A DNA stretch of 64,000 nucleotides from Planotetraspora sp. A-T 1434 (GCF_025420585.1 NZ_JAOEGB010000014.1:62001-126000), one strand, 5' to 3'. Numbered from the stretch's first letter, positions 27,997-37,292 are shown. A program made the numbers and translations. Notes: generated by a model not told the origin, from the letters alone.

Positions 27997-28201
27997 GCCC
28001 GAAATCGCGGGTTCACGACGTGCGGGCCCCGGATGGTCGAGGACTACGTGTTCACGTGGGGTGGCTCGCAGGCCGGATCCCTAGCGTGATGGGTGCACCC
28101 GCGCTCGGCACGGCGTCCTGATCCTCCGGGGGTACGCGCGTTCCGGCCGTGGAACCGGGAATCACCCGTGCCCGTACGCACTATGGAAAGGCGGCGCCCA
28201 C

Positions 28202-28660
28202 ATGACCGACATAGGGCTCTCCGGCGAGCCGTTCTGGTTCCTCGGCGGCCGTACCCAAATCCTCGTCCCCGGCGAGGCGACCGGCCGCACGATGAGCGTG
28301 CTGATGTTCGACGACCCCCAGGGACAGGCGCCGCCGCTGCACGTGCATGACGGCGAGGACGAGGTGTGGATCGTCCTCGACGGTGAGATCAGCTTCTTCG
28401 TCGGCGACGCCCGGCACGACCTGACGGCCGGCCAGGTTGCTCATGGTCCGCGCGGCGTCCCGCACAGCTACCTTGTGCGGTCGCCACAATCACGGATGGC
28501 CGTCGTCTACGCCCCCTCCGGGATCGAGGAGTGGTTCCGGAAGAACGGCTCGCCCGTCTCCTCGCTGGACGAGGCCCCGCCCGCTTTCGACATCGGCGCG
28601 ATCGTCGCCTCGGCCGAGACGTTCCGGCTCCACGTCGCCGGCCCCCCGCCTACGGCTTGA
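28202..28660 (+). CDS. Cupin-domain protein
   Basis: 152 residues with one cupin: PPLHVHDGEDEVWIVLDGE (His, His, Glu metal ligands), then GVPHSYLV for the second motif His. Quercetinase-like and other metal-dependent dioxygenase or isomerase cupins share this pattern; activity cannot be assigned. The start has GGAAAGG upstream. It leads the hydrolase run, with the next gene 20 bp downstream, suggesting an operon. Confidence 0.88.
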   Translation: MTDIGLSGEPFWFLGGRTQILVPGEATGRTMSVLMFDDPQGQAPPLHVHDGEDEVWIVLDGEISFFVGDARHDLTAGQVAHGPRGVPHSYLVRSPQSRMAVVYAPSGIEEWFRKNGSPVSSLDEAPPAFDIGAIVASAETFRLHVAGPPPTA

Positions 28661-28680
28661 TCACCTGCTGAGAGGTCACC

Positions 28681-29472
28681 ATGAGCACTCCCGTCATCTT
28701 CATCCACGGACTCTGGCTGCACGCCACCTCCTGGACCCCCTGGACCGACCTGTTCCAGGAGGCCGGCTACGCCCCGAGCGCGCCCGGCTGGCCCGGCGAC
28801 GGCGCGACCGTCGAGGAGTCCCGGGCGAACCCCGAGGCCATCGCCGGCCACGGCATCGACGACGTCGTCGAGCACTACGCGAAAATCATCAATGGTCTGC
28901 CGGAACGGCCGATCCTGATCGGCCACTCGTTCGGCGGCATGATCGCCCAGAAGCTGCTCGGGCTGGACCTCGCGGCCGCCGCCGTCGCGATCGACGCCGC
29001 GCAGATCAAGGGCGTGCTGCCGGTGCCGCTGACCGCGCTGCGCTCGGCGCTGCCGGTGTTCCGCAACCCCGCCAACCGCAACCGGGCCGTGTCGCTCACC
29101 GAGGATCAGTTCCGGTACGCCTTCGGCAACGCCGTCTCCGAGCAGGAGTCCGCCGAGCTGTACCGGCGCTGGCACATCCCGGCCCCCGGCAAGCCGCTGT
29201 TCGAGGCCGCGGCGGCCAACTTCGACCCGCACTCGCCCGCCAAGGTGGCGACCGGGAACCAGGCCCGCGGCCCGCTGCTGCTGATCACCGGCGGCCGGGA
29301 CCACACCGTGCCCGAGGCCGTCACCCTGGCCACCCTGAAGCAGTACCGGCACTCCGCCGCGGTCACCGACTTCCACGAGTTCCCCGACCGGGCGCACTCG
29401 CTCATCATTGACGGCGGCTGGCGCGAGGTCGCCGACTTCACGCTGGCCTGGCTCGCCCGCCAGTCGCTCTGA
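28681..29472 (+). CDS. Alpha/beta hydrolase (serine type)
   Basis: 263 residues. The nucleophile elbow GHSFGG, a late Asp (ITGGRDHTVP) and His (PDRAHSLI) form an intact triad. IFIHGLWLHATSW gives the oxyanion segment. No signal peptide, so it is cytoplasmic. GAGAGG lies 6 nt upstream. It is the first of four hydrolases in a row; the substrate is probably a small ester or lactone, which is inference. Confidence 0.9.
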   Translation: MSTPVIFIHGLWLHATSWTPWTDLFQEAGYAPSAPGWPGDGATVEESRANPEAIAGHGIDDVVEHYAKIINGLPERPILIGHSFGGMIAQKLLGLDLAAAAVAIDAAQIKGVLPVPLTALRSALPVFRNPANRNRAVSLTEDQFRYAFGNAVSEQESAELYRRWHIPAPGKPLFEAAAANFDPHSPAKVATGNQARGPLLLITGGRDHTVPEAVTLATLKQYRHSAAVTDFHEFPDRAHSLIIDGGWREVADFTLAWLARQSL

Positions 29473-29495
29473 ACACGATCATCGAACGGACCAGA

Positions 29496-30491
29496 ATGTC
29501 GAACATATCCATGGTCGCCCGAGCGAAATGGCGATCACTCCTCGTGACCGCTCTGATGCTGGGTGTATCCCTGCTACTGCCCGGGGCCACGACCCAGGCG
29601 GCCACGGCCGAGGCGGCCCGCGGTGACCACCCCCGGGTGCCGGCCGGGTTCACCGAGCGGAAGGTCAGGGTCGGCGGCGTCGGCATCAACTACGTGCGCG
29701 GCGGGCACGGCCCGACCCTGGTGCTCGTGCACGGCTACCCGCAGACCTGGTACGAATGGCGGGAGATCCTGCCGGAACTGGCCAAGCACTACACCGTGAT
29801 CGCCCCTGACCTGCGCGGGGCGGGCCGGAGCGACGCACCCTCCGGCGGCTACGACAAGAAGACGATGGCCGCCGACATCCACGGCCTGCTCGAGCGGCTC
29901 GGCCTCGACCGCGACATCCGCCTGGTCGGCCACGACATCGGCACCATGGTCGCCTACGCCTACGCCGCCGCGCACCCTCGCGACGTGCGCAGGCTGGTGC
30001 TGAGCGAGGCGCCGATCCCGGACAAGAGCATTTACGGCTTCCCGTCGCTCACCCCGAAGGGCCCCGGCGTGTGGAACTTCGGCTTCTTCAGCCTGAAGAA
30101 CGGCCTGCCCGAGCAGGTCATCGACGGGAACGAGGAGGTCTGGGTGGACCGCTTCACCGACTCCCTCACAGTCCGCAAGGGCGCCATCGGGCCGACACAG
30201 GTCCGGGAGTTCGCCCGCTACCTGCGCGACGACGCCCACCTGCGGGCGAGCCTCGAATGGTTCCGCGCCTTCCCGGCCGACATCGCCGACAACGCCCGCT
30301 ACCGCAGGACGAAGCTCACCATGCCGGTGCTGGCCATCGGCGCGAGCGGCAGCCTCGGCGATTTCGTCCCCACCCAGGTGCGGTCGTACGCCACCCACGT
30401 GACCGGACTCGTGATCGCGGACTCCGGCCACTGGATCTACGAGGAACATCCGGCCGAGCTCACCCGGCGCCTGCTCGCCTTCCTCGACTGA
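29496..30491 (+). CDS. Secreted alpha/beta hydrolase, Asp-nucleophile (dehalogenase/epoxide-hydrolase type)
   Basis: 331 residues with an N-terminal signal (hydrophobic residues about 14-30, cleavage near TQAATAEA). HGYPQTWYEWREI is the HGxP motif of epoxide hydrolases and haloalkane/fluoroacetate dehalogenases. The elbow is GHDIGT, so the nucleophile is Asp. SGHWIYEEHP gives the His. This group acts on epoxides or halogenated acids. The acid partner is not obvious. Export plus this chemistry suggests degradation of an external compound. Confidence 0.88.
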   Translation: MSNISMVARAKWRSLLVTALMLGVSLLLPGATTQAATAEAARGDHPRVPAGFTERKVRVGGVGINYVRGGHGPTLVLVHGYPQTWYEWREILPELAKHYTVIAPDLRGAGRSDAPSGGYDKKTMAADIHGLLERLGLDRDIRLVGHDIGTMVAYAYAAAHPRDVRRLVLSEAPIPDKSIYGFPSLTPKGPGVWNFGFFSLKNGLPEQVIDGNEEVWVDRFTDSLTVRKGAIGPTQVREFARYLRDDAHLRASLEWFRAFPADIADNARYRRTKLTMPVLAIGASGSLGDFVPTQVRSYATHVTGLVIADSGHWIYEEHPAELTRRLLAFLD

Positions 30492-30504
30492 GAGCTGATC
30501 CATC

Positions 30505-31311
30505 ATGATGAAACACCCCCTCCGCCGGCGCGGTGCGGTGATCGCGCTGGCCGCCCTCGCCCTGTTCACGCTCGCCGCCCCGGCATCGGCCGCCGGCCGT
30601 GCCGATCGCCAGAAGCCGACCATCGTGCTCGTCCACGGCGCCTGGGCCGACGCGTCGAGCTGGTCGGGCGTGACCGGCCGGCTGCAACGGCTCGGGTACA
30701 CCGTGCTCGCCGCGCCCAACCCGCTGCGCGGGCTTGCCGGCGACGCCGCGTACCTGTCGGCGTTCCTCGCCCAGCGGACCAGCGGCCCGGTCGTTCTGGT
30801 CGGCCACTCCTACGGCGGCGCGGTCGTGACCAACGCGGCGGGCACCGACCCCGACGTGAAGGCGCTGGTCTACGTCGACGCGTTCGTGCCCGACAAGGGC
30901 GAGACGGTCCTCGGACTGCAGGGCGGCGGCGACCCGAGCGCGCTGTTCGACGCCGTGGCCTACCCTGGGGCGCCGGCCGGAGACGTCGACCTCTACATCA
31001 AGCCGGCGGTGTTCCCGCAGGCGTTCGCCGGTGACCTGCCGGCCGCCACGGCCGCCCGGCTGGCCGCCGAGCAGCGCCCGATCGCGCTGAGCGCGCTCCA
31101 GGAGCCGTCCGGCGCGCCCGCGTGGAAGACGCTGCCCAGCTGGTACCTGGTGGGCACCAAGGACGCCATCCTGCCACCGTCGCTGCAGGTCACCATGGCC
31201 AACCGGGCGCACAGCCAGGTCACCAAGGTCGCCGCGTCACACCTGGCCATGCTGTCCCGGCCGCAGGCCGTGGTGGACGTCATCGTCGCCGCCGCAAAGT
31301 CCGCCCGCTGA
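30505..31311 (+). CDS. Secreted alpha/beta hydrolase (EstC/methylesterase-like)
   Basis: 268 residues with a signal peptide (hydrophobic core near residues 12-27, APASAAG). HGAWADASSW, GHSYGG (Ser nucleophile), VGTKDAILPP (Asp) and ASHLAMLSRP (His) are all present. It is a paralogue of the hydrolase at 32514, which shares HGAxAxxxSW and NPLR. Only 13 bp separate it from the preceding hydrolase. A strong hairpin follows. Confidence 0.9.
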   Translation: MMKHPLRRRGAVIALAALALFTLAAPASAAGRADRQKPTIVLVHGAWADASSWSGVTGRLQRLGYTVLAAPNPLRGLAGDAAYLSAFLAQRTSGPVVLVGHSYGGAVVTNAAGTDPDVKALVYVDAFVPDKGETVLGLQGGGDPSALFDAVAYPGAPAGDVDLYIKPAVFPQAFAGDLPAATAARLAAEQRPIALSALQEPSGAPAWKTLPSWYLVGTKDAILPPSLQVTMANRAHSQVTKVAASHLAMLSRPQAVVDVIVAAAKSAR

Positions 31312-31318
31312 CCCCGCA

Positions 31319-31347
31319 CGCGGCCCCGCCCCGAAGGCGGGGCCGCG
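31319..31347. terminator. Hairpin between hydrolase and SDR
   Basis: CGCGGCCCCGCC pairs with GGCGGGGCCGCG, a perfect 12-bp stem with a 5-nt loop. It ends the cupin-hydrolase transcript or reduces expression of the SDR behind it. Confidence 0.8.
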
Positions 31348-31366
31348 TCCCGCAGAAAGGCCCGTC

Positions 31367-32155
31367 ATGGAGCTGCACCTGTCAGGCAAGACCGCCGTGG
31401 TCACCGGCGCGAGCAAGGGCATCGGGCTGGCGGTCACCCGGGCGCTCGTCGCGGAGGGCGTCAGCGTGACCGCAGGAGCGCGGCACATCAGTGCCGAGCT
31501 GTCCGAGCTGGCGGCGGGGGGCCGCGTCCGACCGGTCGCGGTGGACCTCGCCACCCTGGACGGCCCGGCCGAACTGGTCGAGGCCGCCGGCGCGGCCTTC
31601 GGCGGCCTGGACATCCTGGTCAACAACGTCGGCGCGGTACGCCCGCGCACCGGCGGCTTCGCGTCTGTCACCGACGTGGACTGGCTCGCCACCCTGACCG
31701 TCAACTTCCTGTCCGCGGTGCGCGCCACCCGCGAGGCGCTGCCGCTCATGCTCGGCCGCGGCGCCGGCACGATCGTGTCCGTCAGCTCGGTCAACGCGTC
31801 GCTGCCGGACCCGCTGGTGATCGACTACAGCGCCGCGAAGGCGGCCTTGGCCAGTTTCAGCAAGTCCCTGTCGAAGGAGCTGGGCCCGCACGGGATCCGG
31901 GTCAACACCGTCAGCCCCGGGCCGGTCGCCACCGACCTGTGGCTCGGCTCGGACGGCGTCGCCGCCACGCTCGCCCGCCACAACGGCGGCGAGTCGCACG
32001 CGGTGGCGGAGCAGGCCGCCGCCGACTCGGTCACCGGCCGGTTCACCCGCCCCGACGAGGTCGCCGACCTCGTCGTCCTGCTCGCCAGCGAGCGCGCCGG
32101 CAACGTGACCGGCGCGGACTTCGTCATCGACGGCGGCCTGATCGGCACCCTGTGA
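31367..32155 (+). CDS. SDR-family oxidoreductase
   Basis: 262 residues with TGASKGIGLA, ILVNNVGAVR, VSVSSVN, a complete YSAAK active site and VTGADFVIDGG at the C-terminus: an ordinary 3-oxoacyl-ACP-reductase-like SDR. AAAGG lies about 7 nt before the ATG. It follows three hydrolases and precedes a fourth, fitting a pathway that hydrolyses then oxidises or reduces a substrate. Confidence 0.93.
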   Translation: MELHLSGKTAVVTGASKGIGLAVTRALVAEGVSVTAGARHISAELSELAAGGRVRPVAVDLATLDGPAELVEAAGAAFGGLDILVNNVGAVRPRTGGFASVTDVDWLATLTVNFLSAVRATREALPLMLGRGAGTIVSVSSVNASLPDPLVIDYSAAKAALASFSKSLSKELGPHGIRVNTVSPGPVATDLWLGSDGVAATLARHNGGESHAVAEQAAADSVTGRFTRPDEVADLVVLLASERAGNVTGADFVIDGGLIGTL

Positions 32156-32214
32156 CCCAGGCGGACGGCGGCGGTCACCTCGTCGGTGAGTTCATGGGCA
32201 CAGAAGCACCGTGA

Positions 32215-32516
32215 GGCTCCGCGTAGAGATCACCGTCTCACCGCTGCGCGCCACCCTGAACGACCTCGAAGGCCTGCCGCCGCGTTCGTCGTCGTCGACG
32301 AGAACGACGTGCTGCGCGACGAGGGTGAGGCCTACGCCCGCAAGCTGACCGCGGCGGGGGTGCCCACCACCAGCGTCCGCTACAACGGCACCCTGCACGA
32401 CGTCATGATGCTCAACCCCGTCCGCTCGACCGCGACGGCAGGCGCCGCCGTCGCCCAGTCGCCCAGGCCATCGAGGTACTCGAGGCCGCCCTCACCACCG
32501 GAAAGGCGAACTCATG
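32215..32516 (+). pseudogene. C-terminal remnant of an HSL-type alpha/beta hydrolase
   Basis: AFVVVDENDVLRDEGEAYAR, AGVPTTSVRYNGTLHDVMML and NPVR are the Asp/His end of a hormone-sensitive-lipase-type hydrolase. The frame is shifted at both ends and no N-terminal half is left. The next gene starts at its tail. Confidence 0.8.
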
Positions 32517-33239
32517 ACCACCACAGAACAGCCCGTCGTCGTCCTCGTCCACGGCGCCTTCGCCGAGTCGGCGAGCTGGAACCGCGTCATCCAGCGTCTG
32601 CACGGCCGCGGGCTGACCGCCGTCGCGGCGGCCAACCCGTTGCGCAGCGTGGCGGGCGACGCCGCCTACGTGCGCGACGTGATCGCCGGCATCGGACGGC
32701 CGGTCGTCCTGGTCGGCCATTCCTATGGCGGCATGGTGATCAGCCAGGCGGCGGCCGGCAACGACGCCGTGCAGGCCCTCGTGTACGTCGCCGCCTTCGC
32801 GCCCGAGCCCGGGGAGAGCGCGCTGGTGCTGTCCAGCAAGTTCGAGGGCGGAAGCCTGGGTGGCGCGCTGGTCGCCTACCCAGTCTCCTCCGGCGGCAAC
32901 GAGTTCCGGATCGCCGAGGACAGGTTCCACCACCAGTTCTGCGCCGATCTCGACGCCGATGAGGCCGCCCTGATGGCGGCAACCCAGCGGCCGGTGACCG
33001 AACAGGCGCTGACCGACGGGCTGACGGTGAGCGAGCCGGGCTGGCGTGCCAAGCCGTCCTGGTTCGTCCACGGTGATCGCGACCTCAACATCCCGGCCGC
33101 GGCGCTGAGGTTCATGGCCGAACGCGCCGGCTCGCGCGTAACCCGTGAGATCGCGGGCGCCTCCCACGCCGTCGGGGCGTCCCAGCCCGACGCGGTGTCC
33201 GCAGCCGTCTTCGACGCCGTCGGCCACGTACAGGGCTGA
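32514..33239 (+). CDS. Alpha/beta hydrolase, cytoplasmic paralogue
   Basis: 241 residues with HGAFAESASW, the elbow GHSYGG, FVHGDRDLNIP (Asp) and GASHAVGASQP (His). No signal peptide, unlike its paralogue at 30505, so one pair of related enzymes may work on both sides of the membrane. AAAGG precedes the ATG. Confidence 0.9.
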   Translation: MTTTEQPVVVLVHGAFAESASWNRVIQRLHGRGLTAVAAANPLRSVAGDAAYVRDVIAGIGRPVVLVGHSYGGMVISQAAAGNDAVQALVYVAAFAPEPGESALVLSSKFEGGSLGGALVAYPVSSGGNEFRIAEDRFHHQFCADLDADEAALMAATQRPVTEQALTDGLTVSEPGWRAKPSWFVHGDRDLNIPAAALRFMAERAGSRVTREIAGASHAVGASQPDAVSAAVFDAVGHVQG

Positions 33240-33699
33240 ACGAAGACGGGCGTGGTCGGGCACGCGGCAAATGGAGAAACTGCCCGACTACGGCTGCCGG
33301 CCAGACAGCGCGAGTGGCAGCGGGGCGGCTGGGGACCGAGGCTGTGGCAGCGGAAACGGCAACCGCGGGCCACGTGGCTGCGGCAGAGCAGTATGGCGAT
33401 TGCCATCATGAGCAGGACCCGGACGGCAACCCGCCGCGCAGGTCGTTGCCGCCTATGCCTGCCGCGACACGGTGGTGCCGCCCGCCGCCGCGCGGTGCAG
33501 GGGATGCGGCGCAGGGCGGCAGGCCGGTGACGGGATGAGGTCCGCGCGGAGCCAGGGGTAGTGTCCCTGCCTCCCTTCGGGTCGGTTGCGGTCTTTGCAT
33601 CCGAAGTGCCCTGGCTCCGCGCGGAAGCCGAAGGTGCTTCCTTATCCACAGGGCCTGTGGATGAGGAAGCAGGTGACAAAGGCGTCGTGCTGGACGGCT
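33240..33699. other. Gene-free stretch with element debris
   Basis: About 460 bp with no supportable gene. It contains the inverted pair TCCACAGG / CCTGTGGA (near 33646-33662). It leads into remnants of mobile-element genes. Confidence 0.5.
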
Positions 33700-34018
33700 G
33701 CCGTAGCGGCATGCCGCCCAGCCGGGTCAGGAGGATCAGCTCGGTGTCCAGTTCGCTGAGCAGGCCTGTGCTCACCGCGTCGACCAGCACTAGATCGGGG
33801 TGGAGCCAGGTGCGGCCCCCAAGGCGTGGCGGCGGAGGTGACTCGTCAGGCGGCTGCCGCCGCTTTGCTGTGGTGAGGATGTGCCGTACGGCGCGCTCGC
33901 CCGCATGCCGGGCGGCCTGGCACAGGCCGGAACGGACGCCGGGAGCGGCGAGGTCCAGTCGGCGCAGGGCATGCAGGTAGCCGGCCAGTATCTCGGAGTC
34001 GACGCCGGGTTTCCGCAT
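33700..34018 (-). pseudogene. Mobile-element-associated protein remnant
   Basis: The frame reads GVDSEILAGYLHALRRLDLA, then LCQAARHAGERAVRHIL, then GGRTWLHPDLVLVDAV and TRLGGMPLRQ. From memory this resembles a helical protein found in actinobacterial conjugative elements, with an HTH-like end that is lost here. The frame then runs into unrelated sequence. Confidence 0.5.
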
Positions 34019-34120
34019 CGTCCCCAGCACCCTTGGTCGGGATACCGCCAGTCGTGTCCCGATGGGAGCCGAGGACGTCGCCCGCGTGCTGTGAGAGCTC
34101 CGGGACACCGGAGGCCGCCG

Positions 34121-34504
34121 ATGACCGGGCTGCGAGAGCCGTACTGGCGCGATGAGCAGGCGGCGATCTACCACGGCGACGCGCGTGCGGTGCTGGCCGA
34201 GATGGCAGACCGCTCCGTGGATTGCATCATCACCAGCCCGCCGTACTGGGGGCTGCGGCACTACTGCGACGGTCAGTACGGGCAGGAGCCCACACCGGCG
34301 GCGTACGTGGAAAACCTCCGGGCCACCTTCGCGGAGGCGCGCCGGGTGCTCGCCGACGACGGCACCTGCTGGCTGAACCTCGGCGACCGCTACTCGGCGA
34401 ACGCCGACGGATGGGCCCGGGGGAAGGACTACAACCTCCATCAGCCGGAGGTGCGGCCCAGGGCTGCGTCCAGGCCGAAGCCCAGCACCGGGACCACGCG
34501 GTGA
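34121..34504 (+). pseudogene. Truncated DNA methyltransferase (N4/N6 type)
   Basis: From ATG 34121 the protein shows AAIYHGDARAVLAEM, then SVDCIITSPPYWGLRHYCD (motif IV, SPPY) and CWLNLGDRYSAN. The normal protein would continue for another 150-250 residues, but at about 34440 it changes into out-of-frame transposase sequence. The SAM-binding half (FxGxG) is missing. It was probably a mobile-element or phage methylase cut by an insertion sequence. Confidence 0.8.
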
Positions 34505-34824
34505 TGGAACAGGTCAACGCCGATCTGATCGACGGACCGTTGGCCCACATGCCCTCCGGTGTGTTCACCGCGAACGCGGCCTGGCTCACCCTGGCGGCCC
34601 TCACCCACAATCTGCTGCGCGCGGCCGGGTCCCTGGCCGGAGCGTTCCACGCCCGAGCACGCGGGGCGACGCTACGCCGCCAGCGGATTGCCGTCCCCGC
34701 CCGCATCGCCCGGCACGGCCGCGGCTACCTCACCCTCCACCTGCCCGAACACTGGCACTGGCAGGACGCCTGGCTCAATATCTTCGACGCGCTTCACGGC
34801 CCACCGCGCCGCCGCCTGGTCTGA
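34474..34824 (+). pseudogene. C-terminal remnant of an IS1380-type transposase
   Basis: The frame AEAQHRDHAVMEQVNADL, ANAAWLTLAALTHNLLRAAG, RQRIAVPARIARHGRGYLTL and LPEHWHWQDAWLNIFDAL is the C-terminal end of IS1380-family DDE transposases. The catalytic front is missing. It joins directly to the truncated methyltransferase, so this IS copy probably broke that gene. Confidence 0.8.
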
Positions 34825-35261
34825 CCCGCCCCAACCCCCGGTCACTGCCAGCTTGTGACGACCACTGCACGGTCACCCGCGCCCCCAGCGCCACCGCCCC
34901 CAACCCGAGGGACTCCTGGACAGGCCGCGACCCGCGCGCGGCGGCCCTCCCACGCCCGAAAACCCAGCCTTCACCAGCAGAAACGGTCCTCGTCGAGGAA
35001 TTGGACGGGAAATGATCACAGGAAATCACGCGGTGGATTCAGGCTGAGCGGTGTCCGGCTTTCCGGGCCGCGCGGAACGGCCACTTGATTCTGTTTGGGG
35101 CGCGCCGAATTGTCGAGGCCCTAAAATTGCTTCCTTGTTTCGATATTTTCTCTGGGTTAGGCTCCGAATGCACCGGTCGGGCCCGGAATGGGGACGACAA
35201 AAGGCCGGTCCGGGGGCCGGGGCATTTCCTGTTATTCCAGCGGGAGAGGCGATGAATTTCT
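34825..35261. other. Intergenic with AT-rich promoter-like dip
   Basis: About 437 bp without a gene. The part near 35110-35165 is noticeably AT-rich against the surrounding DNA and probably holds the promoter of the metallopeptidase gene, though no -10/-35 pair is clear. Confidence 0.45.
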
Positions 35262-37283
35262 GTGGCCGATGAAACGCAGGCACACCTCGACGAGGCATGG
35301 GCCGCCTGGACCGACGACCGGAGGCTCTGGGTGACCGCGCGGGGCGGTCCGGTGGGGGGAAACCTGCAGGCGCAGTGGCCGGACGGCAACTGGGGGAGCA
35401 TCGGCGACTTCACCGCCGACGGAAGCGTGCTCAACAAGGACGTGCCGCAGGACCGCCAGTGGGCGCGCGACACGGTGCGTCTGCGCGCCTTCAAGTATGG
35501 CGACGCCTCCGGCTACCGGCAGTTAACCGTGCGGCCGGCACTGGTCGTGACCGCCGTCTGGACGGCGGCGGGCAGACTGGAGGTGACCGCGCGGGGCGGG
35601 CCGCAAGGGGCGAACCTGCAGGCGCAGTGGCCGGACGGCAACTGGGCGAGCATCGGCGACTTCACCGCCGACGGCACGATGTCGAACCCCGACGTGCCCG
35701 CCAACTACCAGGTGAGCACCGACGTCCTGCGGCTGCGCATCTTCAAGCCCGGCCTCACCTTCACCCCCTCGGTGGACGTCCGGGTACGCCCGCCGCTGAC
35801 CGCGGTCTCGGCGGTGCAGGCCGCCGACGGGAAGCTGCAGGTGACCGCGCGGGGCGGGCCGCAGGGGGCGAACCTGCAGGCGCAGTGGCCGAACGGCAAC
35901 TGGGGGAGCATCGGCGACTTCACCGCCGACGGCACGATGTCGAACCCCGACGTGCCCGCCGACTACAAATGGGACGCGAACACGCTGCGCCTGCGGGTCC
36001 ACCTCGGCGACCGCGTGTACGACGCCGTCGAGGCGACGATCGACTTCCCGCAGCCGCGGCTCCTCGCCCTCGCGCCGTCCGTCGGCGCCGGCGACGAGGA
36101 GGTGCGGCTCCAGCTCGGCTTCCCGTTCGCCGATTATCAGCCGACCGGCTACTTCGCGCCGGCCGGCCAGGAGGTCTCCATCACCGTCTACGGCCACGCG
36201 CCGGGACTGGAAGTGCTGGTCGGCGCCCCGGGAATAGCGAACCGGGACGACCCCAAGCAGTTCGCCCCCAGCCTGCGCGTGACCGCACTCAAACCCGGCA
36301 TCAACAAGATCACCGACCCGTACGGCGGCATCATCCACCTGCGCCGCACCACCCCCTCCGGCGAAGGCGAACCGGCGTGGCTGCTCCTGGGCGGCACCGC
36401 GCGGCCCGTCCCCTACCACGTCCAGGGGAAGACGACCGCCGCCCAGTGGCGCGTCATGCTGGACAAGACGACGGCCCCCGAGGTCGAGATGGTCAGCGAA
36501 CGCGTCGTCATCGCCGCACTGCTGCCCACCGCCCGCCGCTACAAGGACGTCGACCCGGCCGCCACACTCGCCGCGCACCACGACGTCGTCACCATCTCCG
36601 AGGCGGTCAGCGGCATGGACGGCAGCTCCCCGGTCCACGCGCCGCCCACGCTGCGGCTGTACGCGGTGGAGACGAGCAGTGGCGCGCCCCCGCACGCGGC
36701 GTCGGGGTACATCGGCCTCCCGCACGAGGATCAGCCCGGCTACTTCATGAACGCGCTGCTTTCCGAGGCAGCCCGCAACTCCTGGGTCATGCTGCACGAA
36801 TACGGCCATCACTTCCAGCAGGACACCACCTACGGCGACCCCGAAGGAATCACCGAGATATCGGTCAACCTCTACGCGCTGGCCGTCAACCAGAAATTCC
36901 ACAACGAGCGCACCGACGAATTCCCGGGACGCTGGCCCGCCACCCAGAAATACCTGGCCCTGCCCCGTTCGGAAAAGAAATTCGGGGCGGGCGACTCCGA
37001 TCCTCAGGCGATCTTCGAGCAGTTGCGGCTCGGCCTCGGGCCGGGTTTCCTGCCCGCCTGGCACAAGCACGTCCGCGCCGTGCACGGGAACACGACGAGC
37101 ACCTACGAGCGCAAGAAGTGGTTCGTGGTCTCGGCCTCCACCGCTGCCGGCCGCGACCTCACCGGATTCTTCGCCGACTGGGGCCTACTCAAGGAGAGCG
37201 AAACGGACATCTGGGACGCCGTCCGCGCCCTGGCCCTGCCCAAGCCCGACACCGACCTGACCAAGATCCGCCCCTATACGTGA
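35262..37283 (+). CDS. M60-like (enhancin-type) metallopeptidase with triplicated N-terminal domain
   Basis: 673 residues from GTG 35262. The zinc motif HEYGHHFQ starts at about residue 512, with a later Glu (TEISVNLYAL), as in peptidase M60/enhancins that attack mucin-type glycoproteins. N-terminal residues ~10-265 are three copies of an ~85-residue unit; each holds GANLQAQWPDGNW-type and IGDFTADG segments, nearly identical in DNA too. This could be a lectin-like binding domain. No signal peptide is visible, which is odd for this family. GGGAGAGG lies about 12 nt upstream. The following hairpin ends the unit. Confidence 0.85.
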   Translation: MADETQAHLDEAWAAWTDDRRLWVTARGGPVGGNLQAQWPDGNWGSIGDFTADGSVLNKDVPQDRQWARDTVRLRAFKYGDASGYRQLTVRPALVVTAVWTAAGRLEVTARGGPQGANLQAQWPDGNWASIGDFTADGTMSNPDVPANYQVSTDVLRLRIFKPGLTFTPSVDVRVRPPLTAVSAVQAADGKLQVTARGGPQGANLQAQWPNGNWGSIGDFTADGTMSNPDVPADYKWDANTLRLRVHLGDRVYDAVEATIDFPQPRLLALAPSVGAGDEEVRLQLGFPFADYQPTGYFAPAGQEVSITVYGHAPGLEVLVGAPGIANRDDPKQFAPSLRVTALKPGINKITDPYGGIIHLRRTTPSGEGEPAWLLLGGTARPVPYHVQGKTTAAQWRVMLDKTTAPEVEMVSERVVIAALLPTARRYKDVDPAATLAAHHDVVTISEAVSGMDGSSPVHAPPTLRLYAVETSSGAPPHAASGYIGLPHEDQPGYFMNALLSEAARNSWVMLHEYGHHFQQDTTYGDPEGITEISVNLYALAVNQKFHNERTDEFPGRWPATQKYLALPRSEKKFGAGDSDPQAIFEQLRLGLGPGFLPAWHKHVRAVHGNTTSTYERKKWFVVSASTAAGRDLTGFFADWGLLKESETDIWDAVRALALPKPDTDLTKIRPYT

Positions 37284-37292
37284 CACGCCCGG

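Noticed and set aside
33646-33662. TCCACAGG/CCTGTGGA as a possible replication site (DnaA-box-like)
   Set aside because: Only one short inverted pair, no cluster of boxes, no dnaA or rep gene nearby.
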